Assembly (NCBI GenBank): GCA_020543525.1
Contig: JAHYIO010000028.1
Location: 124,001-188,000, forward strand
Source: Coriolopsis trogii
Taxonomy: Eukaryota > Basidiomycota > Agaricomycetes > Polyporales > Polyporaceae
Reading direction: 5' to 3'
Length of the DNA stretch: 64,000 nt
A program made the translations under genes and the position numbers. The first letter of the stretch is position 1. Every line of letters starts with the position of its first letter. Below are positions 45,551-55,810 of this stretch, piece by piece. The notes beneath the pieces were generated by a model that was not told where the DNA came from, did no database searches, and worked only from the letters and a program-made list of their open reading frames with translations.

Positions 45551-47737
45551 CTAGTCCGAGAGGCCCTTTGCTTCGCGCACGATCTTGGCCGCTTGCATCG
45601 AGCGTGGCCTGATATCGTACTTGAACGGCTTCAGTGTTCTGTTCCGCCCCTCCGTCAGCATCCAACTCACAGCACACAACACACAGAGCGAAAGGAAGAG
45701 ACGCACGTGAACACCGAGTTGTTGTATTCAATCTCCGGCTCGACCGTGTTCCCAAACTCGTCGACCGCCTTCCGGATGTCAAACGCGGCGATCATGCTCG
45801 CGATCGCGATCCACAGCGACGCGTCGATCATGAACGAGCCCGGGCACCGCCTGCGCCCGAACCCGAACACGTAGTTCCGCACGTCGCGCGCGCGCGCGGT
45901 CGCCTCGTCCACGTCCTCGAGGAACCGCTCCGGGTCGAACACGTCCGGGTTCGGGTACACGGCCGGGTCGCGCACCATGTTGTAGTTGTTCCCGAACACG
46001 AGCGTGCCCTTGGGGATGAACATGTTCTTGTACACGTTGTCCTCCGTGATCCGGCGGGGGAGACCTGCGGACGCACACGACGTGAGCTGACGGGGTCCAC
46101 GGCGTACTAACTCAGGGTCGTGCACTCACCGAGGGGGACGGGCGAGGAGATGCGGAGGGTTTCGCTGACGATGGCGTTCACGTACGGCATGTGCGGGCGG
46201 TCGCTGAACGTCGGGAGACGCGAGTTGCCGACGACAGCGTCAATCTCCTTCTGCGCTCGCTGGAGGATTTCGGGGTGCTGGATCATGGCGAGGAAGAAGT
46301 GCGAGACGGAGGAGATGGTCTGTGAACGCGGTGTCAGTTTTCATCATGTCCATATGGCGCGATGCCCGGTAGGACTCACAGTGTCAAAGCTCGCTGCGGG
46401 CGCCCCGAGAAAGTAGCAATATAAAGGATGAGCATGCGTGACGGATGAGAGAAAACGGCTGGGCCGTACCGGCATAGAGCGAGTTTGCCGTCCACCGGAT
46501 GTCAAATGCGCGTTGGCTGTCGACAGTCTGGTCCTTGGTCTCGAGCGCAGCGTCATCGAGGAGCATCGAGACGTAACAGGGAACGGCAGTGCCTTGACGC
46601 TGGAAAGCAAAATCAACGTGAGCACATGGGTCGCTCGCGGCGCACGCCACAAGTACGGCGAGAACGCACCATCTGCTGCTTGGTGTACTCGAACGGCTCG
46701 TTGACGAGGGCTTCCATCTTGCTCTTCCAAAGCGCAGCGTCGCGCTTAAACTGGGCACCAGGGAACCAGGTCGGGATGTGTTTCACTATGGTAACGCACG
46801 CGCCCGGTCAGCGAGGAAAGTTACGTTTGACTGTGCAACGGTGGACGTACAGAAGGGGAAGAGATCGACGATCCAGACGACACCGGCGGCAGCGATTTTG
46901 TTGGAGAGGAGTTCGAGGCTCTCGTCGGCCATCTCGAGCAGCCTGTCCTTGTTGGATATGACGCGGTAGCCGTAGACGATGAGGAGGGTGAGACCGCCGG
47001 TGTATCTTTCGAGGGGTCAGCGTCCTGACCACCGGCACTTGGCACTCGAACGGAGACGCACCTGCGGACGATCTCAGAGGACTCGTCTGGGGAGTTGAGG
47101 ATGCCCTGGAGGAGATTGTGTGTCTGGATCTCCAGAAGCGGGTGGTAGGCATCGATTCTGTTGGCGCCGAGGGCCTGGAGCATGAGCTTGCGCTGCCTGC
47201 GAAGCCTGTCGCCGTACGGGGTGAGACCGATCTACAGGAGCGTCGCGTGAGCTGCAGCACGTGCCCAAGAACGGAGCGCGTACCATGTTCTCGCATCCGC
47301 ACCTGGAGGGCAACAGATGGTCAGGGACAGGGCTCGGGAGGAGAGGGAAGAGAGGCGGCTCACAGTTCGCCCGCCATGACCATCTTGGGCTTGTCCGAGT
47401 AGATGGCGCCGCGCTTCTCGAGGAGGTCGACGGCCGCCTCGTATGTGTTTACAAACAGGAGGCCTTGGCCGAACACGTTGAGGTAGACGAGCTCGCCTGC
47501 CGACGGGGCGCGTGAGCCACGACGCGACGTGTAGGACAAGGCTGGGTGCGCACCATACTGCTTGGCCCACTTCTGGGCGGGGAACCAGAGGCCAGTAAGA
47601 GCCATGTCACGCAAGTTGCCGATGACAGGGAGGCCCTTGGGGCCGGGGGGCAGGGCGAGCGTCTTTGTCTTCTGCTGGAGCCCGAGCCATACGAGGGAGA
47701 CGGCTACGAGGACGGCGGCCCAGAGGATGGCAGACAT
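45551..47737 (-). CDS. Cytochrome P450 monooxygenase (second family, copy E)
   Basis: Multi-exon minus-strand gene of the same family as the P450 at 23428-25745. It starts MSAILWAAVLVAVSLVWLGL (membrane anchor), then TLALPPGPKGLPVIGNLRDM. Further blocks are VYLNVFGQGLLFVNTYEAAV, LLEKRGAIYSDKPKMVMAGE, C-helix PYGDRLRRQRKLMLQALG, VDLFPFLKHIPTWFPGAQ, I-helix YAASFDTTISSV, K-helix ETLR, FDPERF and the haem loop FGFGRRRCPGSFM. The final exon reads LKPFKYDIRPRSMQAAKIVR and ends GLSD-stop at 45551. As in copy D, Ser replaces the usual Gly before the acid-alcohol pair of the I-helix. It is expected to be an ER-anchored monooxygenase; substrate unknown. It is separated from copy D by the two ABCC transporters and divergent from the Aim32-like gene. 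Confidence 0.88.
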
Positions 47738-48511
47738 TGTTGATTTCCGGAAGAGCAGTCACGGATTCCACGGCGCGCGCGCCCAAAGAAGAGATACAAA
47801 CGTAGGTCGGGGAGGGGGAGGGGAAGGAGAGAAGGCGGGTGGGGGAGGGAGCTTGGAGAAGCGGCGTGAAGGAGAGAGTGAGATGTATAAGTAGGATGAG
47901 CGGGCCTCTGACAAAACTCTATCTGGCGAAGAGAGCTCGCGGGGGACGAGTCCGGTGAAATGCGCGCGGCTGAGGCTGCCTGGGACGTCGCTGATGCCAT
48001 CTGAGCTGGACGCGCACGGTAAGCGGTGGGAAGTGCTCTGTCGGCCCCTTCTCGACGCTGCCCAGGGCGACGCGAGCACGGGAGTGGACTTGCTGGGCTG
48101 TAGGCTTGCCTGTACGCGTGTCCGTCTGCCTGCTCTGGCCTGCGTTGTCTGTCGCTGGCAACGGGAGAGAGGCGAGAGACGGAAGGAGAGGAGGGGGAAC
48201 AAGCAAAGGATGGAAATGGCTTAGCCCTCTCCGCCGCGGGGAAGGCACCCTCCCCACTCCTTCGTTCTCACCTGCCCCATCCGGATCAATCGGCCCTCTT
48301 CTGATCGAACGCGACTCGCCCATTGCCGTCACTCGAGACGCCGGGAGGGCGGACGCAATTATGGTCGCTTATGCCAGCCGCGCACCCACTCGGACCCCAC
48401 CGTGGCTCGCGCCGCCTGCCGCCCTCCGTCGTCACCGTCGACGATGAGCTCAAAACGTGTTCCTCGTCCTCCCTCTCCTGCGTGCCCCTCTCCCATAATC
48501 ACACCCCCATC
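47738..48511. other. Divergent promoter region (P450 E / Aim32-like gene)
   Basis: About 775 bp between two divergent starts. It is GC-rich with a purine-rich run (GGGAGGGGGAGGGGAAGGAG-type) near 47,815-47,875. Open frames here on both strands have no recognisable domain. Confidence 0.4.
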
Positions 48512-49597
48512 ATGCCCGCGCTGTCACAGTCGCCTACGACGTCCCTGCGCCGCCTCGCTGGCCTCCGACCCGACTCCCGCTCGAAACTGATTAATACGCC
48601 GCTCCCGTCGCGCCCCACGCACAACGCCCTCGCTCAAACTCATCCCCTCGGACTCAGACCGTTCTCGTCCTCGTCCTCGGCGCACTCGCCTCTCGCGGGC
48701 ACCGCACCCCATCACACCGCGTACGTGCTCCTGCACACCCACCGCGCGCCGTCCGACCCCGCGTACCCGGCGCGGTCCAAGTCCCCGCTCTGGCGCGCGC
48801 TCACGCTCCGCGCCCGGGAGTGGGGCGGGGTCGTCAACTTTGCGTGGTCCGACGCGCCGCCGCTCGCGCGTGCGGTCCATCCGGCGTACACCGGCCTTGG
48901 GGAGCCTGGGGGGCCTGGGGGGCAGCACGAGAGGGAGGCGTACGTCGCGTCCGTGTTCTCGACCGCTCGCCGGGCTCGGTTCGAGATCCCGGAGGTGACG
49001 CTGGAGAGCCTGGACGGGGTGCGCGAGTGCTGTTTGGGCTTGGGGGCGCGTGCGGAGGGCGCGGGGTCGAACGGACGAGAGCCGCTGTACGTGTACGTGT
49101 GCACGCACGGCTCGCGCGACTGCAGGTGCGGGGACACGGGGGGCGAGGTCGTCCGTGCGTTCAGGTCCGAGATCGCGAGGCGTGGCGTCGGGCGGGACGT
49201 CGTCCTCAGCGAGGTCGCGCACGTCGGCGGCCACAAGTACGTATCTCGTTTGCTCATATCGTGGGGGCTTTCGCTCAACGCCTGCTCGTCCTCACCAGGT
49301 ATGCGGCCAACGTCCTGGTGTACCCCTACGGCGAATGGTGCGTTCGCTTCCGGTCACGTTGTACACGATCCGTACGTCAGCTTGCAAGGACGTCTGACAT
49401 GGTGTACATGCAGGCTGGGCACCGTCCAGGCGTTCGACGTCCCGCAGGTCCTGGACGAGGTCCTCGACTGGCACTCTACACACCGGGACGCGGCGTCGAC
49501 GGCGGAGCTGCCCCCGCTCTGCCCTGTGTTCTGGCGCGGCCGGATGGGGCTCGACAAAGAGCAGCAGCTGGCGCTCATAGCGCGCAAGGCGGCCTAG
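48512..49597 (+). CDS. Aim32/Apd1-type thioredoxin-like [2Fe-2S] protein
   Basis: Three exons (48512-49236, 49299-49337, 49414-49597) sum to 316 codons, giving 315 residues. The core includes YVYVCTHGSRDCRCGDTGGE and EVAHVGGHK, which splices onto YAANVLVYPYGEW. The spacing of C (CTHG) and C (CRCG), nine residues apart, and HVGGH, four apart, fits the Cys2/His2 [2Fe-2S] ligation described for yeast Apd1 and Aim32. The N-terminus (MPALSQSPTTSLRRLAGLRP) is basic and hydroxylated with no acids, typical of a mitochondrial presequence, which favours Aim32 (matrix) over the cytosolic Apd1. Family members belong to the sucrase/ferredoxin-like superfamily and are linked to redox homeostasis. An open frame reaches further upstream (48323), but the ATG at 48512 gives the presequence-like start. 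Unrelated in function to the flanking P450, as far as can be seen. Confidence 0.85.
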   Translation: MPALSQSPTTSLRRLAGLRPDSRSKLINTPLPSRPTHNALAQTHPLGLRPFSSSSSAHSPLAGTAPHHTAYVLLHTHRAPSDPAYPARSKSPLWRALTLRAREWGGVVNFAWSDAPPLARAVHPAYTGLGEPGGPGGQHEREAYVASVFSTARRARFEIPEVTLESLDGVRECCLGLGARAEGAGSNGREPLYVYVCTHGSRDCRCGDTGGEVVRAFRSEIARRGVGRDVVLSEVAHVGGHKYVSRLLISWGLSLNACSSSPGMRPTSWCTPTANGAFASGHVVHDPYVSLQGRLTWCTCRLGTVQAFDVPQVLDEVLDWHSTHRDAASTAELPPLCPVFWRGRMGLDKEQQLALIARKAA

Positions 49598-51938
49598 TCG
49601 CACACCGCAGGACGAGTGGCTGTCGTCGCCCAAGCCGACGCTGCCCGGAAGGCAAGCGTCGCCGTCCGCGGATCAGCGCTGGGAGGGAAGAGGGAGGTAA
49701 ATCCAGCAGCCCGGGCACAGGCTTGGAGCCAAGATGCGAGGCCTCAGTATCCCAATGTTCACTGGCATGAATCGATCTGAGGGCTGCCGACGACCTCCTG
49801 AGCCGAAGTAGGGCGATGGGAATGGAAGACTCGAGGGATTACTCGTAGACGACGTCATGTCATCCCTCGCCGAATGCGGAACGCTCGACATCGCGCATGC
49901 GACCGTCAGCCAGGACTGACACTCGACTCGTCACTCAGAACGGCGTTGGTGGACGCCTGCGACGATCTCGCCGACACTCCCATGCCGCCAACTAGACCTT
50001 GTCGGTCGCCCTCGGTGCTCTCGCCAGTGCGCCGCGCGCCTGGGTGTCGAGCTAGACCAGTTCGTCCCCGCGTCTCAATCCAGTCCACGCCGTCCACTGT
50101 CTGTCCACTAAGCCCGCAGGCGCAGCGTTCGTCCGCCACCAGGCGAAAGACGCAGGCCGCTCGTTCATACTCGGAACAGGCCCCCTCAGCGCGTGCGTCT
50201 CTCTTTTCCAGTGTCCGATTGTCAGCGTCATGCTCGTGAACTTGCTGCGGATGGTCGCGGACTCGGGACACGCGTATCGCACACGGTCCGTGTGCACGAC
50301 CGAGCACTTTCCATTGTGCGCTCGTACCCTGCTTCTGTGCCAACACATACATCTAACCAAAATGGCCGTTCCGAGCTGTGGCTGTCTCGTGCGGAAGGCA
50401 CGCCCTACCGCGCACTAGGATGACGTGCAGATGTGCAGGTGTGGTGTACTAGTGCGCGCCCCTGATAGTTCATCTCCTACCGAAGCTTCTCCCAATGTCT
50501 TTCTGGGTCTATCTGCTCACTGCTACCCAAATCTGTTACATTAATACGCTTGGCCGCACGGCCGTAGTGTCTTGTGGGCGCCATGCCACTGTCATGCATA
50601 TGCAGTTTGAACTCATGCACACGTCAAACTCTTCAGATCGCTCGTCCGGCGCCCAATGCCCGACGCTCAGCGCGCAGCGCTCAGCAGCGGGTATGTGCTT
50701 CGTGTCTCACTGTCCGTCGGAGCGCACCACGCCTGGCCATGTTACCTCCGTGCTGTCAGACCAACGCTCGCCCACGCCCTCCTTTGTAGGAGCACCTACA
50801 GGAGCATTGCAGCCCGGTCTTCCGCTCGTCACAAGTCAGTACCGTCATGTCTGCCCTCCCTCGACCCGATCCTCAATCGGAATCTCGACACCGAACGCTT
50901 GCAATTGACGGACCGTGACGCCGTACCGGCCCAGCGGAAGGACGTGCATGGCATGGGTCCGCCGACGCCAGTCGCCAGTCGCCAGTTGCCAGTTGCCAGT
51001 CGCCGGTCGCCAGTCGCCAGTCGCCACTGGTCAGATCCTGGCACCGAGCGTATCGGACTGCCACTGGGAAGCAGAAGCACAGTGCCGTCCTCGAGCGGCA
51101 GACTGGTCGGACCCGACGAGATCTCGAGGGTGGGGGAGACCGTTGGAATCGCGCCGGGCGTACGTATACGTACGTACCGACGTACCCTCGACGCGATCAG
51201 GAAGCCTCGGACGTACAGGACGCACCCGTCCGTCTGCGATTCCTCTATTTCTAAAATGAGCGCGTCGTACGTCCCGTTCGAGCCGTACAGCCGTACGTGT
51301 CGCCGTACGCTTCGTCCCCTACTTGAAAAGGCCGGCTGGACCTACGTCTCCGCTCAGAGCTGCCGAACCGTACTTGGTACCGTAAGATGCGGTTCGAGCG
51401 GATGCCACGTTCCTTCCGCCGACGATAGACCCCTGGGATGTATCGAAGCACCACGCGCCCTGCGCATGCGATGATCTCGAATGAGCGCGAGCGCACACAC
51501 CGATTGTGTACGTCACTGCACTGGCAGCCAAACTGCAGCCGTTCGTGATGCGTTGCAGTAGGTCCTGAAGCCGAAGCACAGCGCTCACAGACGCGTCCCA
51601 GTGGACACCGACGCTGTATGCGTATGCACCGAATCCGACCTCATTACGAGGTGCGTCTCTGCAGTTTGGTATGATGGTACGGGTGGGTGCACAGCGTTCG
51701 ATGGCAATAAACGCCGGATCTCGCTCCCTGTCTTGGAAGACTCGGAGTCGGGACAGGACAGGATGTTCCGTGAATGCCACTTGTGGATCAGCTGAAGATG
51801 TTGTGAGGTGAACGTTATGCGGTACGCCCAGCCGATGAAAGTCCAGCTCGTCCTCGCACGGGTCTGGCTGTCGACTTATGCATTGCATTTACAGACAGTA
51901 CCCGATGGGTGCGGCTGCCCAAACCAGTATGCCTCGCC
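49598..51938. other. 2.3 kb intergenic region, no gene recognised
   Basis: Lies between the stop codons of the Aim32-like gene (+) and the GH53 gene (-). Open frames of up to 272 codons exist on the plus strand near 50,656-51,474, but the translation is low-complexity, crosses a minisatellite and shows no domain. The only structured feature seen is the heptamer minisatellite at 50971-51026. Confidence 0.45.
50971..51026. repeat. GTCGCCA heptamer minisatellite
   Basis: Eight tandem units of GTCGCCA with single-base variants (GTTGCCA twice, GTCGCCG once). A degenerate extra unit precedes it. Seven-base units are not in phase with codons, which argues against coding use. Confidence 0.9.
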
Positions 51939-53254
51939 TCACATATCCCACTGCCAGATATTGATGGAATCACGGGTTGCGCCCGAAGACTCGACGAGGA
52001 GGTTGTCCTGTGTGGCCATATCAAGTGGTCAGTGTCCAGTCTCCTGATCGGCGAACTTGGAACGAAACATCTTACCGCACACGACGAGCCGAGGTTCGCG
52101 TTTCCGATCCAGCCCGGCTCCCAGTAAACTGTGCACACAAAGGCAGTCAGTACACTTTGTTCGTCCGACACACACACACAATGACTCACAGAGCCCCTGG
52201 CCAAGCCCGTTCGGGAGCGCGTTCAGCACCTGCACGACGTTCCACACCCACGACGACTGCCCCGCGCTCGACACCGCGATGCTCTTCTCCGTCAGGCTGC
52301 CCCCCGAGCAGCTCACCGGCCAGTCCGTCTCCGCGACCACGATCGGCTTCCCGAACGCGTCCGCCGCGGCGGTGAGCGAGCTCCTGAGCGCGGCCAGCGT
52401 CGCGCGCGAGTCGTAGAACGGGTAGAACGAGAAGCCGAGGATGTCGACCTCGCTCGGCTGGAGCGCCCCGGGCGTGTACACGTTCCCGAAGAACCGCTGC
52501 ACGTCGGCCGCGTCCCAGCCGTTCGCGATGTGGATCAGGATCTTCGGGGACCCCGCCGTCTTCGCGCCCGCGATCGCGGAGTGGAGCAGCTCCGAGACGG
52601 GCTTGAACCCGCTCTTGGAGATCTGCCCGACCGGCCAGAGCAGGCCGTCGTTGATCTCGTTCCCGACCTGGAGGACGTCGGCGGGCGTGCCCTGGTCCGC
52701 GAACGCCTTCACGACGCTCTGCGTGTACCTGCGCGTGCGGTCATCGTGCGGTCAGACGCGGGCGACGGTGCACGGCGATCGGAAGGGAGGACACTCGCGT
52801 GTAGATCTTGGCGTTCAGCCCGCTCAAGTCGCTCGGCCAGCCGGAGGGGATGGCCTGCTTGCCCGGGTCCGCCCCTGCATTCGCGTGCGCGCGCACGTGC
52901 AATCGTCAGCGGTCAGAGGAACGCGTCCGACACGAAGCCAACGGTGGGTCAGCGCTCACAAGTGTCGCTGTAATGCAGGTCGACGACGAGGGTCATCCCC
53001 GCCGCCTTGATGCGCTTCGCGAGCGCGAGGCCATAGTTCAGATTGTAGTCCCCCGCCGTCCAGACCCGGACCCGGACCGTGTTCGCGCCGTGGTTCTTGA
53101 TGATCGTCTCGAACGGGGTCACCTTGCCCCCGTCCGTGTACTTGTGGCCCGCGTTCTCGACGAGCGCGACGGAGGAGATGTCGGCGCCCTTGTACGTCAG
53201 GGCGTGCGCGAGCGCGGAGAGCGAGAGGAGGAGGAAGGGCAGGACGACCACCAT
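51939..53254 (-). CDS. Secreted GH53 endo-beta-1,4-galactanase
   Basis: Five exons (53254-52960, 52874-52799, 52728-52190, 52128-52076, 52007-51939) sum to 344 codons, giving 343 residues, a normal GH53 length. A signal peptide (MVVVLPFLLLSLSALAHA) precedes LTYKGADISSVALVENAGHK. GH53 hallmarks are VRVRVW, LVVDLHYSDTWADPGKQAIP, the acid/base Glu in QVGNEINDGLLWP, and the nucleophile Glu in VVAETDWP. GLFYWEPGWIG follows near the end and the protein finishes INIWQWDM. The enzyme cleaves the beta-1,4-galactan backbone of type I arabinogalactan in pectin, outside the cell. There is no carbohydrate-binding module. The second intron (52798-52729) has a GC donor (GCGAGT); no GT donor gives the correct frame. 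No other pectin-degrading gene is nearby. Confidence 0.93.
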
Positions 53255-53995
53255 GTCGGATGCGAGTGACGACGTCGCGGATCGACTCGGACGTTTTGCT
53301 GGAGACGTCCCAAGGGCAGCTCAGCGTGCATGGGGACCGACCCAACTTATAGGCCGCAGAGCAGGCGCGGCCTACACATACTGTACCTAACAACGGTGCG
53401 TCGACCGTAGAGCTTCTGACGACTCGGAAGTGTACGAACATCGGAGACACAGGGACGTTCTTTTTCCCGAGCACGGGCAGATGACGGAGCGACATGTGCT
53501 GCAATCCCACTGCAATGAGAAGTCAATCACGGGGCTTATCGTTCATTGTTACTACACTTACCAACAGTGGCTCGTGGCTTACAACGTCTTCCACCAAGAA
53601 AAAGAAGGATCGCATCATGTTCCCCACATTTTATCCGTTGCGCTTCCGTTGCGGCATGCCGCACATGACTGCGTTAGCGGCACCATACAGCGGTCCTGCG
53701 TCTCCGCCTCAACCTCACGGGAGCCAGCTCCAGGCTCGAGCATATGAGGCCATTAGTAAATCGTATTGGGAATCTGCTAGCACACTCCATCCATCAGGCT
53801 GAAGCCCGCTCTTTCACAGACGGTCAGTCAAGCAACGGATGAGCTGCACCCATCGCCTGGCTGCGTATGGGTCTGGGCCGGGGAAGGTGGTATTGGCTGA
53901 GGTCTCGCAGCTTGCTAGAACGCGAGAGACGTGTCTATACTCACCTGCATCCGGAGAAGGAAATAGCATAGTTCAAGACTCTACATGGGCACAGA
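53255..53995. other. Intergenic region (GH53 promoter, Rad10 3' flank)
   Basis: About 740 bp. Apart from the TATA box near 53,350, nothing was recognised. Short plus-strand open frames have no domain. Confidence 0.4.
53346..53351 (-). promoter_or_regulatory. TATA box of the GH53 gene
   Basis: The minus strand reads TATAAG, 92 bp upstream of the GH53 ATG at 53254. Sequence and spacing fit a fungal TATA element. Confidence 0.45.
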
Positions 53996-55400
53996 CTACG
54001 AACCTGCTAACATGCTCGGAGCACCGAACTCGGCAGAGCCCTCCCTGGGCCGTTTCCTCCCCCTGCTCTCCTCTCGTGCCTCATCTTCGACGTCTTCCGC
54101 ATCACTGGCGTTCAGTTCGAGTTCGATATCCCACACAGGACTCGGCGGTCGCTTCCGAGAGGAGGAAGGGCCTGCCTGAGCATCAGGCTCGGGCGAATCG
54201 TTCAGGTCGAGCTCGATGTCCCAAACAGGACTCGGGTCACGATCGGCGCGGGCGCGAGGTGCAGGCGGGGGTCGAGGAGGTGTAGGCATACGCGGTGCAC
54301 GGCGCTCGCTCGCGTCCCTGACGACTGGAGCCCGCTGACTTGCTTGCAGCCGGAGCTGTGTCCCGATTGGAAGAGCACTGGTGCTGTTGTTGCGGAAAGG
54401 CTTGTTGAAGGCGTCTTGTATGCGTTTCGCCTTCACCTGTCCGAAGCCGGGCAGGTTCTGCAGCTGTTCGGAGGATGCGCGGGAGATGGCGGCAAAACTC
54501 TGTGAGCTATGCTTCAGCGATGCAACTCGTGGCTGAAGACCGGCAGAAATGAATGCTTACGCCAAACGACGTGCGAAGCGTCTCTACGTCTGTCTTGTTG
54601 ACTTTGCTGATGCTTGTCAATGCAGTGCGAAGCATGGAGTAGTAGTCCTTGTCGACGCGCTCTTTGATCAGATCTGGCGGCTTGTGTTCGAACTGCTTGT
54701 AGGTGGACAGGTAATATCCAGCTTCTTCGTTACTGCACGCAAGTTAGGGGGCTATTCATACTGACCAGACATATGCACTTACTTCCAAGCCACCATGATC
54801 GTGATTTCGTTGATCAAACATATCTGTTTCGCATCCCCCGGTAAGCTGCAGAGGCCCACAGAGAGTCACCAGCAATGCGCACCTTGGTAAGTTCACGAAT
54901 GGGGTCTTGATGTTCGCTCTAGCCGTACGTTCAGCTTGTTTTGTTTTGGCATAACATAGGGTTGTAGCAGTACGGACCACATCACACATCAGCAAGAGGA
55001 TTCTGAGATTGTAAGTGTGTCCCAGTTTCTCTATTCGTTGGTGGATATACTCGGGATGTAACCTATGGTACCGCAGACTGCACCACGCGAACCCGATTGG
55101 AGGAGAGACCTCCGGAACGAACGAGATTCCACTTGCCTAAGAAACAAGACACCCGTAGTCCTCCCGACCTGGTAATCCGCAAGAATCTCCCCAAACTCCT
55201 TTCCGACGTTCCGGATACACTCGAGAACAGGGTTTCCGCGCTGAACGACGTCAGGAGCGCGCCGAACGGGCTATTGCGCGACGTACTTGACAAGGGTTTA
55301 CTATGATGTTGTTCCCACCGCCTGGGATTACGACAGGCGGCTTGGGTGGTACTCCAGGCTGGCGGGTGCCGGACCCACTCGCGACGGCATTCGAAGACAT
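53996..55400 (-). CDS. rad10: ERCC1/Rad10 DNA repair endonuclease subunit
   Basis: Seven exons (55400-55287, 55240-55137, 55077-54978, 54918-54883, 54823-54783, 54732-54561, 54499-53996) sum to 357 codons, giving 356 residues. The central nuclease-like domain reads [58 protein letters not shown] and [20 protein letters not shown]. The tandem helix-hairpin-helix follows: [20 protein letters not shown] and [20 protein letters not shown]. Rad10/ERCC1 pairs with Rad1/XPF to cut 5' of lesions in nucleotide excision repair and in single-strand annealing; the nuclease-like domain itself is catalytically inactive in the family. A C-terminal extension of about 100 residues past the HhH2 is Pro/Arg-rich and acidic and contains a duplicated motif ([12 protein letters not shown] / [12 protein letters not shown]). 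The second intron (55136-55078) uses a GC donor, GCAAGT. Confidence 0.92.
54110..54145 (-). repeat. Copy 2 of 36 bp coding repeat in the Rad10 tail
   Basis: Encodes [12 protein letters not shown] on the minus strand. It differs from the copy at 54200-54235 at 4 of 36 positions; the two are 90 bp apart, exactly 30 codons. Confidence 0.8.
54200..54235 (-). repeat. Copy 1 of 36 bp coding repeat in the Rad10 tail
   Basis: Encodes [12 protein letters not shown] on the minus strand, preceding copy 2 in the protein. Codon-phase spacing and DNA-level identity point to a fairly recent internal duplication. Confidence 0.8.
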
Positions 55401-55810
55401 CGAGCAAGGGTGAGGATGAGTGGGACAAAACCAACATGTCATTTCGTTCAGACGCGTCCCTGCGCGCGCCTCGCATGCCACGTGGAACCATCTTCTTCAA
55501 TCAGGCAACTTAAACCTCCAGGCCTCCTCGTCCCTTAGGCTGTCACGGTCGACGAAAAGACAACGATCGGGAGGCTGCAGATGGCAACGAGTAATTTCGA
55601 ATGTCAGAAATAACGGTGTTCTGCACGAACCCGATGAGCTAGCGATACAAAGTGGTGTCGGCAGTACGTCGTGTCCTGCCTCAGCTTGTACCAAAATAAC
55701 GTCGTCCAGTGCTTCTTCTCATCTTTCCTGCCCCCTTCGATTCCATTCGGCCCTTCAGTTTCACCTAAGCGTACAGGGTTCAAGAAAGAGAGTGTCCCAA
55801 GCATGCGAAT
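55401..55810. other. Intergenic region between two minus-strand genes
   Basis: About 410 bp containing the probable Rad10 promoter and the 3' flank of the DUF6533 gene. An open frame continues upstream of the Rad10 ATG to 55481, but the extra residues (Cys-rich, no domain) are probably leader. Confidence 0.4.

Noticed and set aside
48524..49234. 236-codon minus-strand open frame
   Set aside because: Antisense of the first exon of the Aim32-like gene; Arg-rich translation with no motif.
50656..51474. 272-codon plus-strand open frame
   Set aside because: It reads through the heptamer minisatellite, has no recognisable domain and no supporting splice pattern. I could not justify calling a gene.
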